DNA of 64,000 nt, taken from Cephalotus follicularis (lineage: Eukaryota; Streptophyta; Magnoliopsida; Oxalidales; Cephalotaceae). The stretch lies in the NCBI GenBank assembly GCA_001972305.1, contig BDDD01002112.1, positions 140,213-204,212 on the forward strand, written 5' to 3'. The notes beneath the pieces are model-generated. The model searched no databases. It was not told the origin of the DNA and saw nothing but the letters and a program-made list of their open reading frames with translations. A program made the translations under genes and the position numbers. Shown here one piece after another: positions 46,850-57,792 of this stretch (within the stretch, counting starts at the first letter, position 1; each line of letters begins with the position of its first letter).

Positions 46850-46972
46850 AATGTTTTTCTTCCGCTGCTTTCCCAATTTCAAACAGCCATGATTGTGTAT
46901 TTTGTTTTATTCTACACCCTATACACCTTTGTCTATTTATGGCATTGGATTCGGTTTTGTCCGTTTCCATCA
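46850..46972 (+). repeat. 3' LTR remnant of Copia A2
   Basis: CATGATTGTGTATTTTG and the following 80 bases match 42852-42935 of the 5' LTR and end CCGTTTCCATCA, followed by the TSD CCAAG. About 2 kb of the 3' LTR is missing. Confidence 0.88.
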
Positions 46973-46977
46973 CCAAG

Positions 46978-48420
46978 TCCTCGGGTGCTAGGGATCGTAG
47001 CTACAATCTCCAGGAAGATCTTCTTGAGCAAGACCCAATGGATGAAGATTGCTCGGGTGAGGAGGAGTCCTAAGCACGAACCTACACTTTACGGAGGATA
47101 GAGACCTGACCAAGGAGCAGGTCGGACCATTCAGTCAGACTTGCTGGGCAATCACAAGTTTCTAGCAAGACTAGGAACATGGAAGACATAGAGTAGACCA
47201 TGAATAGAAGGTTTGTAGATATGGAGAAGAGAATCAGAGGATCCGAGCACTCAAAGGGGTACCTGTCAGAGGTATGGAATATCAACACCACTCATTTCAC
47301 ACTCGAGATAACGAGGGAGGGTATCCTGAGGGGATACCGATTCCTGAGTCTTAAGGAGTATGATGGATCCATGGACCCAATCCAGCATGTGTGCTACTAT
47401 ACACAAATCATGCTAGTGCACGAGGCCTCGGACGCGACCCTTTGTCAAGGATTCTTGGAAACATTGACTGGAGCAGCCCAGTCATGGTATTGTACTTTAC
47501 CTGTGGATTCGGTGGCAAATTTGGAACGATTTACGGAACTGTTCTTTATAGAATTCCTCAACAGCACCACGCAGAGAAGGAATTCAAGTCATTTGATCAA
47601 CGTGGTGCAGGGGAAGGAAGAGTCACTCAGCGACTACCTCACCAGATTGAATAAGGAGACTTTTACAGTGAAGGACTTAGAACCGTCCTTTGCCCTAGCA
47701 CCTCTGAATAGGGGGTTGAAAGACAACTCACCCTTTACCTTTTCTCTTATGAAGAAGCCTGCTCAGGATATGGCTAACCTCCTGAGAAGAGCCGAGAAGT
47801 ATGTGAATGCCCAAGAGGTGATGGCAGCTAGGAAGCAAAAGACTTCCTGGTTGGGCCATCAGGAGGAGAAAGAGGAGCACTCACGAAGTGCTCCAGGGAA
47901 AAAAACAGAAGAGAAAGGAGAGGTCGGAGCTGAACAAAGATGACCTCAGGCACAAGCTCTCCAAAAGGGAGGAATCTCCAAAAAGGGGAACAGCAATTTC
48001 GTACTACAACAACTTCACCCCCCTTTTGGAGTCACGTACCAGGATACTGACGGTGGAAAAGGACAAGGTCCCAATCCAGTGTCCAGCACCATTGAGATCC
48101 GCTTTTGAGAAGAGAGATTAGGGCAAATATTTCCGGTACCATCATGACCACGGGCACTATACAGAGGAGTGCAGGCATTTAAAGAATCATATTGAGGACC
48201 TTATTCAAAAGGGTCATCTGAGCAAATATGTTGATAGAAATGCTCCACAAGAAAGAAGGGAGCACAGAGAGCAAGCTCCACAGCAGGAAGAGGTGCAACA
48301 GCCCATAGGTGTGATCCACACCGTCTCTAAAGGAGTCGCATCAAGTGGCAACCATAGCAGGGCTCGAGAAACCTACGCTAGACAGACCTTTGCTGTGTAA
48401 CAATACCCACATAGCAAAAG
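46978..48420 (+). pseudogene. gag: gag of the Tat element, main part
   Basis: Reading resumes after the Copia insertion. The frame 47200-47943 holds the gag core: YDGSMDPIQHVCYYTQIML, ATLCQGFLETLTGAAQSWY, RFTELFFIEFLNSTTQRRNS, KEESLSDYLTRLNKE. A frameshift near 47900 and a TAG at 48118 (CAG expected) follow. The finger-like segment YHHDHGHYTEECRHLKNHIEDLI, typical of Tat gag C-termini, lies at about 48140-48210. Protease begins after about 48420. Confidence 0.85.
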
Positions 48421-48849
48421 GCTGAAGTCAGGTGGAGATGAGGAGGTAATATCCTTCTCTGAGGTGCAGTATGAGGGAGTATGTCTCCCTGACGATTATC
48501 CAGTGGTGGTAACTCTTCAAGTGGAATTATTCACTATGAAGAGGATCCTTATAGACAGCGGGAGCTCAATGGATATCCTTTACAAGCATGCATTTGATCA
48601 GTTGAGGATACCGGCTAACAAATTAAGTCCAGTGAAAACTACCTTGCTTGGCTTCGCATGAAAGATTGTCCACCCTCTGGGATCCATTGACTTGTCAATG
48701 GTTTTAGGCACAGCCCCACGCCAGACCCAAGTACAAATGACCTTCTTGGTAGTTGATATGCCAAGCCCATACAATGCTATAGTCGGGCGACCAGGATTAA
48801 ACTTGATGGAAGCAATAGTGTCCATAAGTCACTTATTGCTGAATTTCCT
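48421..48849 (+). pseudogene. pol: Protease of the Tat element, first part
   Basis: The frame 48464-48661 contains the active site RILIDSGSSMDILYK, the DSGSS form used by Tat proteases. A TGA at 48659 follows, then SMVLGTAPRQTQVQM and YNAIVGRPGLNLMEAIVS, the second protease motif. It is cut at 48849 by the non-autonomous Copia element in the middle of a HLLLNF segment and resumes at 55690. Confidence 0.87.
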
Positions 48850-50155
48850 TGTTGACATTTATATGTTACAATCCTTATTTTGATGATAACAAAACACTTA
48901 ACATGTGTGTTTGATGTGAAGGACTATCTAACCAAGTTAACTTGCATTGTAAGAAAGCTTAAAATTGCGTATCAAAACTATTGGCATCAACGACTATGCT
49001 TTTAGCGTCAACGTGCTGGGAATAAGTACATGTTCTGGGCTTGGAAGGATGATTCTTGTCAACACCATTCATTATCCGCGTCAACGTGCTGGGAAACTTA
49101 TGATTTACATCAATGCCTTGAGGAAGACGTCAAATGTCAAAAGGTGATGAAGACTTGAACGTCAGCACAGAAAACAAATGGAGTCAACACCTTGTCTATA
49201 GACGTCAACGTCATATCAAGAAATCAACGTAAATGGTACACATTTGGGACAGTGACTTTGTACGTTAACGTGAAGATATTATGGAGTCAACTCAAATGAT
49301 ATTAGCGTCAATGCCATGGATGCGCATCAACATAAATAGATCTGAAGTTGAACAAGAGCTTGGAGTATCAACGCAGAAAGCTATAGGAGTCAACGCAAAA
49401 GAAGATAGACGTCAACGCCATGCGTACACGTCAACGTAAATGACAGCCAAATATGAAATATGAAAAAATTGATGGTGCTGAAAATGTGTGATGCTTTCCA
49501 TACTTGATTCAAATGGCTCTCTGATGATTCCTGAACTCTAGCAACGACTACAATCATTTGAAGGCTATAAATAGAGGCTGAATTCATCAAGAATTAATCA
49601 ATCCAATTCAAGTGAGAATCAAGCAAAGTATCAAAGCCAACCTAAAAGTGTTTTATTATTCTTAAGAACTTTTGTTCTTGTTATATCTTTTGATATTGTT
49701 TTCTGAGTTTCATTGTCATATACAACCTTTTAGAGGTGAAAGAAAACACAAACACACAACCTTTTATTTGTGTAACCCAAGGTTGTTAGTACCTTACTCG
49801 AAAGTTAGCATTTAGCTTTGAAAATCCGAGTTATAATTTAGCTCGCAAAAATTCAAGTTAGGATTAAACTTCCAAAAATCCAGAGTTACTGTTTGTGATC
49901 GGGGGATTACATTCTAGTGGAACCTCAAGGGCGTCTTGGGAGAGTGGATGTAGGCACGGTTTGCCGAACCACTATAAACTTGTTTGAAACTTCCTATCCC
50001 TTACTCTTTAAATTATTTGCAAGCTATTTTATTGTTTATAATTGTTTAGAGTATCTTGGTTATTTGTTTGTTTGCATTGGTTAAAGTTCAAAACGGGTGG
50101 TTATCTTTTGCATAACCAATTCACCCTACTCTTGGTTGCCTTTGTGTACCCTTCA
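48850..50155 (+). repeat. 5' LTR of the non-autonomous Copia (1306 bases)
   Basis: Starts TGTTGACATTTATATG and ends TGTGTACCCTTCA. It contains a patch of GCGTCAACG words (48980-49450), a TATA box (49565-49574) and the typical SIRE-like LTR end CTCTTGGTTGCC. Confidence 0.87.
49565..49574 (+). promoter_or_regulatory. TATA box of the non-autonomous Copia LTR
   Basis: CTATAAATAG within GGCTATAAATAGAGGC; the same box is at 55099-55108 in the 3' LTR, where the surrounding 40 bases are almost unchanged. Confidence 0.75.
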
Positions 50156-50156
50156 A

Positions 50157-50171
50157 TTGATATTAGTGCGG
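50157..50171 (+). promoter_or_regulatory. Decayed primer-binding site of the non-autonomous Copia
   Basis: TTGATATTAGTGCGG follows the LTR. The expected initiator Met site is TGGTATCAGAGCGG; the match is recognisable with several changes, two of them C-to-T or G-to-A. Confidence 0.55.
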
Positions 50172-50210
50172 TTTATAATTGTTAATCTTAACTGAAATTA
50201 GTTTGATCTT

Positions 50211-51790
50211 ATGGAAACCTTCTTTAATGATAATGTGAGTCAATCTATCAACAAGCCCCTTAGCTTTGATGGAAACAATTATAGTTATTGGAAAACTCGT
50301 ATGACCATTTTTATTCAATCATTGGATTATCAACTATGGAACATTATTACAAATGGTCCTGAATTTCCCACTAAAATAGTTGATGGTCAAAGGGTTCTGA
50401 AAATGAATAATGAGTTTAATGATCATGACTATAAATTGCTTCAGTTGAATGCTAAGGCAAAACATGTCATATTTTGTGCGTTGAGTCCTAGTGAATTCAA
50501 TCGTGTTTCATCCCTTGATTCCACAAAGGAAATGTGGGATAGGTTAATGGTTACCTACGAAGGAACCAACCAGTAAAAGACACCATGATAAACCGATTAG
50601 TGCATGATTATGAGCTATTTACTATGCTTGAGAATGAAAATATTTGTAGTATGTATGCTCATTTTAATGATATTATTAATGCTCTAAAAGGTCTTGGAAA
50701 GGTATACACTCACCATGAACTTGTGAGCAAGATTCTTAGGTGTCTACCAAAATCATGGAAAACAAAAGTCACGGCAATAGAGGAAGCAAAAGATTTATCA
50801 ACTTTGCCATTAGAAGACTTGCTGGGATCCTTGATGACACATGAGCTTAGAATGAGTGACCAAGCAAGGAATGAGCCAAAGAAAAAGACAATCTCCTGGA
50901 AAGCTTCAAAAGATGAAGAAAGCAATGAAGATGAGATGGCTTTGCTTACAAAGAGGATTATAAGAATCCTACTTGACAAAAAGAACTTTTCAAAGAAGCA
51001 ATTGAAGAAGTTCCAAACGAAAGGAGATTCGAGCAAAAGCGATAAAGATGAAAAAAAGCTAATATGTTATGAATGCAACAAACCTGGTCACATAAGGCCT
51101 GATTGTCCTAAATTAAAGAAGAAAAGGGACAAAAAGAAAGCTACGATCGCAACATGGAGCGATAACGATGATTCAAGTACGGACGAGGATGAAAACAAAG
51201 AAATTGCCAACATTGCCTTTATGGCTATGGAAGGCGAAAATGAGGTATGTTCTTCATCCCTTAGTTATAATGATCTTCAAAATGAATATAATGAATTGAT
51301 AGAGGTATTGGATGATCTTAATAGAGAGTATCAATTGTTAAAGAAAATAGTTAAGGATAGAGCTAAAGAAAATGTTGAATTGAAAAATCAAATTTTGAAA
51401 ATAAAAAATGATGAATGCTTAGTTGAAAAGAATTCTGCCTTAGAAAAGGAGAATATAGAACTAAAGATTGAAATTGATGCTTTGAAAAAGACATTTTCAA
51501 AAATTTTTTATTGTAGTAATAAACTGGATAAGTTGCTAGGAATGCAACATTGTGTGTTTGACAAAACCGGTTTTGGCTTTGATGAAATGAACAAGGTACA
51601 ACATCTTAATAAATTGAGGGATAGAAAAAATAATGTTATTAATTGCAATTATTGTGGAAAGTTTGGACATGTTTCTATAACTTGTTGGTTTAGAAGAACA
51701 AATACAAAGGTTAAAAGGATATGGGTTCCGTAAGGAACTTTTCCTACTAATGCAAAAGGACCCAAAACCTTTTGGGTACCAAAAAGATGA
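50211..51790 (+). pseudogene. gag: gag of the non-autonomous SIRE-like Copia
   Basis: The N-terminal frame (50211-50576) has the DUF4219-like start LSFDGNNYSYWKTRMTIFI. A single-base indel at about 50575 leads to the 382-residue frame 50585-51733, which carries the UBN2-type gag core (MINRLVHDYELFTM, SKILRCLPKSWKTKVTAIEE), a zinc knuckle CYECNKPGHIRPDC (51068-51109), a long coiled coil (about 51280-51520) and a second finger CNYCGKFGHVSITC. After a TAA at 51731 the SIRE-type ending FWVPKR stops at 51788. Length and order match full SIRE gag, so it may have been competent before the indel. Confidence 0.85.
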
Positions 51791-52486
51791 ATTTCTTGTT
51801 TTGTAGGTGTGCTTGAAAAAGATTGGACAAAAAGATGATCCAAGCACACATATTGTAATTGTTTATTGTTTTGATTGTTAAAATGTTACATGATTGTTGA
51901 TTGAATTGTTTTATTATGCAATCAATGATTATGTATGGATTATCTTGTTTGCCGTATTTGAATATGCCATTTGTTTCTCAATGTTTTGATGTGTTAGAGT
52001 TTTGGAAGAAAGAGTTTTTGAAAAATCAAAATTTTCATGTTTTAAACGTTTTCACGTCAACGCTATATATTAACGTTAACGTTAATATACACTTTAACAT
52101 ATATTCAACCTTTTTTTTTTACGCGTTAACGAAAATGTTTTCACTTCTATGTTTTCGCGTCAATGCATTATATAAGTGTTAACGTATATTTTTTCCTTCT
52201 ATACTTTTAGCGTCAACGCTATAGATTAGCGTTAACGTTATACATTCACGTCAACAATGGCGATAACGTTATTATCCCATGTACATAAATGTACACGATT
52301 AACGTCAACGCGTATGTTAGACGTCGATGCCTAAACACCAGATATATATTGTTTTGGGCATTTTCGTCGACACACATTCCTTTTGGAGTCAAAACCCTTG
52401 TTTTCCCTCTTTCTATTTTCTCTTTGCAAAATCGATTTTAAAACAAAAAATCTATGTTTTAACCATCAAAATCAAAACCATCAACC
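51791..52486 (+). other. Non-coding spacer with CGTCAACG/GTTAAC palindrome patch where pol should be
   Basis: About 700 bases separate gag from the accessory ORF. A full pol would need about 3.5 kb. From 52050 to 52330 the words ACGTCAACGC, GTTAACGTTAAC, GCGTCAACGC and GCGTTAACG alternate. A perfect 24-base palindrome lies at 52066-52089. Confidence 0.7.
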
Positions 52487-53643
52487 ATGCCAAAGAAGCA
52501 CTCATCACATGGAGGAAAGACCCCATCTTGATTTCGATACAAGAACAGCTATGGTGGAAGAAAGGTGCTATGTGGTAGGGTTGTTGATTTTGCATTTACT
52601 TCTGGTGATAATTTTCAATTAGAGCGGTGGTTTATAGCTTTAGGTTGGAGAGATTTCTTTTCTATTAATGTCCCTTACTATGTAGAGATAGTTAAAGAAT
52701 TTTATAGTAATATGAGCAATGTTAGTGATGATTGTGATTCTTTGGAAATTAAGACCAAGGTGAACAGGACTGTGATAAATTTTGATGATAAATTGTTAGG
52801 TAATATTTTAGGAATCTCTACTGTTGGATCAAAATTCTTTGAAACAAAGAAATGGCCAAAGGATCCCGAGCTTGTGCTTAAGGATTGTTTAAGGGTATTT
52901 TACCCAAATGAAAATGTCTTTGGAGGAATGGCCAAGCCTACAAACCTTCTTGGTGCGGAGCATAGGCTGCTCCACCACATCACAGCCACTCATATTCTCC
53001 CTACTTCCGGTGGACATGAGAAAATGAGCTACCAAGATTTGTACATTATATGGCATGTGGTAACTGGTAAAGCCTTGAACCCTCCCCACTTGATCATGAA
53101 GAATATGCTCAGAGAAACTTATAAGGTAGATGGTGCATTGCCATATGGGATGGTGATCACCAAGATCATTTCTCATTTTGGATTTGTGATTGGAAATGAG
53201 GTTGTTTCTAGGATTGATGTTGAAGATATTTATAATGCACCTTCTCTGAAAAGGATGGGCTGGAAGAGAGTATACGAGAGTGCTAAAGGCAATATTTGGC
53301 TGCCTAAAGAAGGAGGAAGAAGAAAGAGAAGAGTTGAAGGGAAGGGTTAGATGAGCAAGGTGAGGCACAAAGGGTTAGACCTACCCCTGCACCACAACAG
53401 CAAGCCAGCAGCAGCAGCAATTCTAAGTCTTTGGAGTCTACTTTAGATGAGTTGAAGAAACTCAACATCAAGATGGATAACTTGCGAGGAGAGTTTCTTG
53501 ATCTTTTCGATGATCAACAAAGAAGAACTAGAAGACTTGAGAAGAAGATGATTGCAAAAGGATTAATTGAGGCTGCCAATATGTCATCATTGGAATCTGA
53601 AGAAGAAGAAGAAGGAGGAGGAGGAGAAAAAGTGCAACCTTGA
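52487..53643 (+). pseudogene. Accessory ORF resembling the putative plant transposon protein domain
   Basis: The start at 52487 (MPKKHSSHGGK) is in frame with the long 52565-53350 frame; a TGA at 52529 interrupts (CGA is a likely ancestor). Residues such as FALERW-like FQLERWFIALGWRDFF, LLGNILGIS, LGAEHRLLHHITATHILPTSG and SYQDLYIIWHVVTGKALNP resemble the 'putative plant transposon protein' family found in plant retroelements. After a frameshift near 53350 the frame 53431-53643 adds a Gln/Ser-rich linker, a coiled coil (MESTLDELKKLNIKMDNLRGE) and an acidic Glu/Gly tail. No membrane segment is visible. Position matches the extra 3' ORF of SIRE elements. Function unknown. Confidence 0.7.
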
Positions 53644-54383
53644 TTTTCAGTTTTTGCATACGTTTCCTGGACATCTTTTGTTGTTTTTGTTTTAAAAACT
53701 CTTGGAATTGTGGATATTATTGAATTAAGTTTCAATGTTTGGACATCATTTCTATTAATGAATTTGGTATTATAATTTTCTGGTATTGGAAATTCTTTGT
53801 TACATTGCAAGTTTAAATTTTTGTTTGCAATGAGTTTCATTCTTGATGATTATTGAGCAATGTTATGAATTGTTCAGGGGGAGATCATTTTTATATACGA
53901 TATGTATCATGAATTGAAATTTTCAGCAGGAGATATATTCCAATTGTCTTATTGATTAGAGTTTGCTAAATTCTATTGATTGATGCACAATTTCAGGGGG
54001 AGTTTTCTTTATTCCTTACCTTTTTGATGATTTCCAAAAAGGGGAAGTAGTTTATGATGCTTATGCTATATGCTACAAATATGAGATGTTTATTAAAATG
54101 GCTATTTGATATGTCTATGGGAATTGTTTATATGTTTATGCTTATTAATGGAGAATAAGAATTAAAAAAAGGGTATATGTGTTTATGCTTTATAATGATG
54201 ATTATATAAAGTAAGTTGAATGTTTTTTAAGAGGATTACTTATGCATAGAATTACTTATGCTAAAATGGTATAATTTGGTATGTTTTTGCATATGTTAAA
54301 AGGAGTTTGTTTGTTTAAAACTATATGCTTAGCTTTAATGCTTTTTATTGTGTATGTTTTGTCATCATCAAAAAGATGGAGAT
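53644..54383 (+). other. 3' untranslated region with polypurine-like motifs
   Basis: No gene. Purine-rich GGGGGAGATCA (53877), AGGGGGAGTT (53996) and AAAAGGGGAAG (54038) resemble the repeated polypurine motifs downstream of SIRE coding regions. AAAAAGATGGAGAT at 54370-54383 abuts the 3' LTR and is the likely plus-strand primer. Confidence 0.65.
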
Positions 54384-55689
54384 TGTTGACATTTATATGT
54401 TACAATCCTTGTTTTGATGAAAACAAAACACCTAACATGTGTGTTTGATGTGAAGGACTATCTAACCAAGCTAACTTGCATTGTAAGAAAGCTTAAAATT
54501 GCATATCAGAACTATTGGCGTCAACGACTATGCTTTAGGCGTCAACGTGCTGGAAATAAGTACATGTCCTGGGCTTGGAAGGATGATTCTCATCGATGTC
54601 ATTCATTATCCGCATCAACGTGCTGGGAAACTTATGATTTATGTCAACGCCTTGAGGAAGACGTCAAATGTCAAAAGGTGATGGAGACTTGAACGTCAAC
54701 GTAGAAAACAAGTGGAGTCAACACCTTGTCTATAGACGTCAACATCATATCAAGACGTCAACACAAATGGTGCCCATTTGGGACAGTGAGTTTGGACATT
54801 AACGTGAAGATATTATGGAGTCAACTCAAACGATATTAGCGTCAATGCCATGGATGCGCGCCAACGTAAATAGAGCTGAAGTTGAGCAAGATCTTGGAGT
54901 ATCAACGCAGAAGGCTACATGAGTCAATACATAAGGAGATAGATGTCAACGCCATGCGTACACGTCAACCCCAATGACAGCTAGACATGAAATTTTCAAA
55001 AATTGAAGGTGCTGAAATTGTGTGATCCTTTCCATACTTGATTCAAACGGCTCTCTGACGATTTCCGAACCCTAGGAACGACTACAATCATTTGAAGGCT
55101 ATAAATAGAGGCTGAATTCATCAAGAATTAATCAATCTAATTCAAGTGACAATCAAGCAAAGTATCAAAGGCAACCTACAAGTGTTTTACTATTCTTCAG
55201 AACTTTTGTCCTTGTTATATCTTTTGATATTGTGTTCTGAGTTTCATTTTCATATACAACCTTTTAGAGGTGAAAGAAAAGACAAACACACAACCTTTTA
55301 TTTGTGTAACCCAAGGTTGTTAGTACCTTACTCAAAAGTTAGGATTTAGCTTTGAAAATCCGAGTTAGAATTTAGTTCGCAAAAATTCAAGTTAGCATTA
55401 AACTTGTGAAAATCCAGAGTTACTGTTTGTGATCAGGGGATTACATTCTAGTGGAACCTCAAGCGCGACTTGGGAGAGTGGACGTACCCACAGTTTGCCG
55501 AACCACTATAAACTTGTTTGAAACTTTCTATCCCTTACTCTTTTAATTATTTCCAAGCTATTTTATTGTTTATAATTGTTTAGAGTATCTTGGTTATTTG
55601 TTTGTTTGCATTGGTTAAAGTCCAAAAAGGGTGGTTACTTTCCTCATAACCAATTCACCCCCCTCTTGGTTGCCTTTGTGGACCATTCA
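54384..55689 (+). repeat. 3' LTR of the non-autonomous Copia (1306 bases)
   Basis: Starts TGTTGACATTTATATG and ends TGTGGACCATTCA. Same length as the 5' copy despite about 7 percent difference in the first 250 bases, so the copies differ almost only by substitution. GCGTCAACG patch at 54525-54975; TATA at 55099-55108. Confidence 0.88.
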
Positions 55690-55980
55690 TTCCCAACCAG
55701 GTTTGGTGTGGGAGAAGTCCAAGGAGATCAACAGGTGGCAAGGTAGTTCTACAAGATGGCCATAATGGATATGGGAAAGGAGAAGGCCCTACCCATAGCC
55801 AACGTGGAGCTCAGAGGAGAAGTGGAGCCCGAACGTCGACAACCTGTGGAGGATGTCGTGAAGATGCCTCTGGAAGAAGGCAATGCTGAGAAAGTGTTCC
55901 AAGTTGGTTCCCAACTTGGAGAGGTGGAGAAAGAGGAACTAATAACGTTCCTCAGAAATAATAGAAATGTGTTTGCTTAG
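55690..55980 (+). pseudogene. pol: Protease C-terminus and protease-RT linker of the Tat element
   Basis: Reading continues from 48849 with FPTRFGVGEVQGDQQVARQ, the standard Tat segment after protease, proving the nested insertion at the protein level. The frame 55756-55980 (MAIMDMGKEKALPIANVEL) is the linker before RT and ends at TAG 55978, where Trp is usual. Confidence 0.85.
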
Positions 55981-57274
55981 TCGGCTGAGGAAGTCCCTGG
56001 AATCAGCCCAGAGGTGATGGTGAATAAGTTGAGTGTAGATCCAATGAGGCATCCCACCAAGCAAAAGAAAAGAAACTCCACACTTGAAAGGCAACAGGTG
56101 ATAGCAGATGAAGTAAATAATCTATTACAAGCGGGGTTTATGAGGGACATGCAATATTCTGACTAGCTGGCGAACCCGGTCCTAGTCAAGAAACCAATGG
56201 CAAGTGGGTGATGTGCATTGATTTTATAGACCTCAACAAAGCATGTCGAAAAGACCACTCCCCCCTCCCAAAGATTGATCAATTGGTGGATGCAACCTCT
56301 GGTTATAGAATGTTAAGCTCTTGGATGCGTACTCGGGCTATAATCAAATCCCTATGTATGGGCCAGACGAGAACAAGACAGTTTTCATCACTGACAGGGA
56401 CATGTATTGCTACAATGTTATGCCCTTCGGATTAAAGAATGTTGGGGCGACCTACCAATCGTTGGTCAACAAATTTTTTGAACCTCAGATTGGGAGGAAT
56501 ATGGACATATATATTGACGATATGATGGTCGAGACGCCAGTAAGGAGTCCTCACATTAAGGACTTGGAGAAGACTTTTGAGGTATTGAGGAAATACAAAA
56601 TGTGTCTCAATCCTTCCAAATGTACTTTTGGGGCTACTTCTGGTAAGTTTCTCTAGTTTATGGTTTCAAGCAGAGGAATAAAAGCCAACCCAGAGAAGAT
56701 TTCAGTGATCTAGAGCATGAGGCCTCCTCAATCTATCAGGGACGTGCAAAGATTGAATGGTAGAATAACGGCTATGAGCAGATTTGTTTCCAAGTCAGCG
56801 GAGAAGTGTCTTCCCTTCTTCAACGTGTTAAGGGATCCCAAGGGGTTTCTTTGGTCTGAAGAATGTGAAGCAGCCTTCAAGAAATTGAAGGAACACCTGG
56901 CCTCCCCTCCCATGATATCAAAACCAAGAGATGGGGAAGACTTGTATTTGTACCTTGCAGCAACACAAGGCACGGTGAGTGCACTTCTAATCAGGGAAGA
57001 GGATAAATTTCAAAGGCCAGTATATTATGTGAGCAAGGCCTTGAATGATGTTGAGGGGAGGTATCTAGAGGTAGATAAGTATGCTTATGCTCTGATCATA
57101 GCGGTGAGGAAATTAAGGCCGTATTTTCAAGCCCACACAATCAAGGTTTTGACTGACAAGTCACTTAGACAAGTTCTAGCAAAGCCAGACACCTCAGGCA
57201 GACTAATCAAGTGGTCAGTCGAATTGGGCAAATATGACATGAAGTTTGAAGCCAGAGTAGTAACAAAATCATAG
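55981..57274 (+). pseudogene. pol: Reverse transcriptase and RNase H of the Tat element
   Basis: RT motifs run in order: GFMRDMQYSD before a TAG at 56164 (Trp expected), NPVLVKK, a frameshift near 56200-56320, then DAYSGYNQIPM, MPFGLKNVGATYQ and the catalytic DIYIDDMMVET near 56506-56538. Stops at about 56655 and 56711 follow, the latter a likely CAG-to-TAG. RNase H is in the 56717-57274 frame (YLYLAATQGTVSALLIREED, QRPVYYVSKALNDVEGRYLEV, KVLTDKSLRQVL) and ends at TAG 57272. Confidence 0.88.
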
Positions 57275-57780
57275 GTCTTGGCTGACTTTGTAGGATATAA
57301 TACACCTACAGGGTGTATGGAGGAGGACCCCTCCGAGAATGAGAGGGGGTTATGGAAGCTTTCAGTTGATGGCTCATCCTGTGTATCCAGAAGTGGTGCA
57401 TGTTTGGTGATAACTAGTCCAGATGGGTGGACCTTGGAGTACGCTCCAAGATTTGGGTTCAAAGCCACGAACAATGAAGCATAATGGGAAGCTCTGATCC
57501 CCGGACTGACAATTGCAAAGCGCTTAGAGGTTCAAAAAATAGAAGCCTCTAGTGATTCTCAGCTAGTGGTTGGTCTAGTGAGCGGAGAGTATGAAGCTAG
57601 ATCAGACTCAATGGCTAAATACCTAGTACATGTTCAGAGTTTGAAGTCAGCTTTCCAAGTGTTCAGAGTTTTGAAGGTGCCCAGAGCAGAGAACGCCAAA
57701 GCAGACTAGTTGTCAAAACTAGCTACAGCGGAGGAATTAAAGAAAAATCAGACTGTGCTGGTAGACTACCTGACAGGCCC
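57275..57780 (+). pseudogene. pol: Second, archaeal-type RNase H of the Tat element
   Basis: A second RNase H after the first is diagnostic of Tat. WKLSVDGSSCVSRSGACLVI holds the first catalytic Asp, NNEA the Glu region (TAA at 57482 interrupts NEAEYEAL-like sequence), ASSDSQLVVGLVSGEYEA a second Asp, and NAKAD near 57700 the last, with TAG at 57707. The order and spacing fit the archaeal-type RNase H fold. Role: probably extra RNA removal during cDNA synthesis. Confidence 0.85.
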
Positions 57781-57792
57781 ACCATTTCAGAA

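Larger units (their letters stand above)
40775..46972 (+). mobile_element. Copia element A2, inserted in Tat gag
   Basis: A full 5' LTR (40775-42935), primer site, gag, protease, integrase and RT are followed by loss of RNase H and most of the 3' LTR; only the last part of that LTR (about 46850-46972) remains. A perfect TSD, CCAAG, is at 40770-40774 and 46973-46977. It is the same family as Copia A1 (16148-21335), with a different deletion. Stops and Cys-to-Tyr changes hit key residues. Confidence 0.9.
48850..55689 (+). mobile_element. Non-autonomous SIRE-like Copia element with gag and accessory ORF but no pol
   Basis: Two LTRs of exactly 1306 bases each (48850-50155, 54384-55689) flank a decayed Met primer site, a complete gag and a second ORF. 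No protease, integrase, RT or RNase H motif is present. The flanks are TTCCT and TTCCC, a TSD with one change. Host protease reading resumes exactly at 55690. The first 250 bases of the LTRs differ at roughly 18 positions, mostly transitions, so it is older than the inner Tekay element. Confidence 0.85.

Noticed and set aside
52565-53350. Envelope protein for the accessory ORF
   Set aside because: I see no signal peptide or transmembrane segment; the residues fit the plant transposon protein family better.
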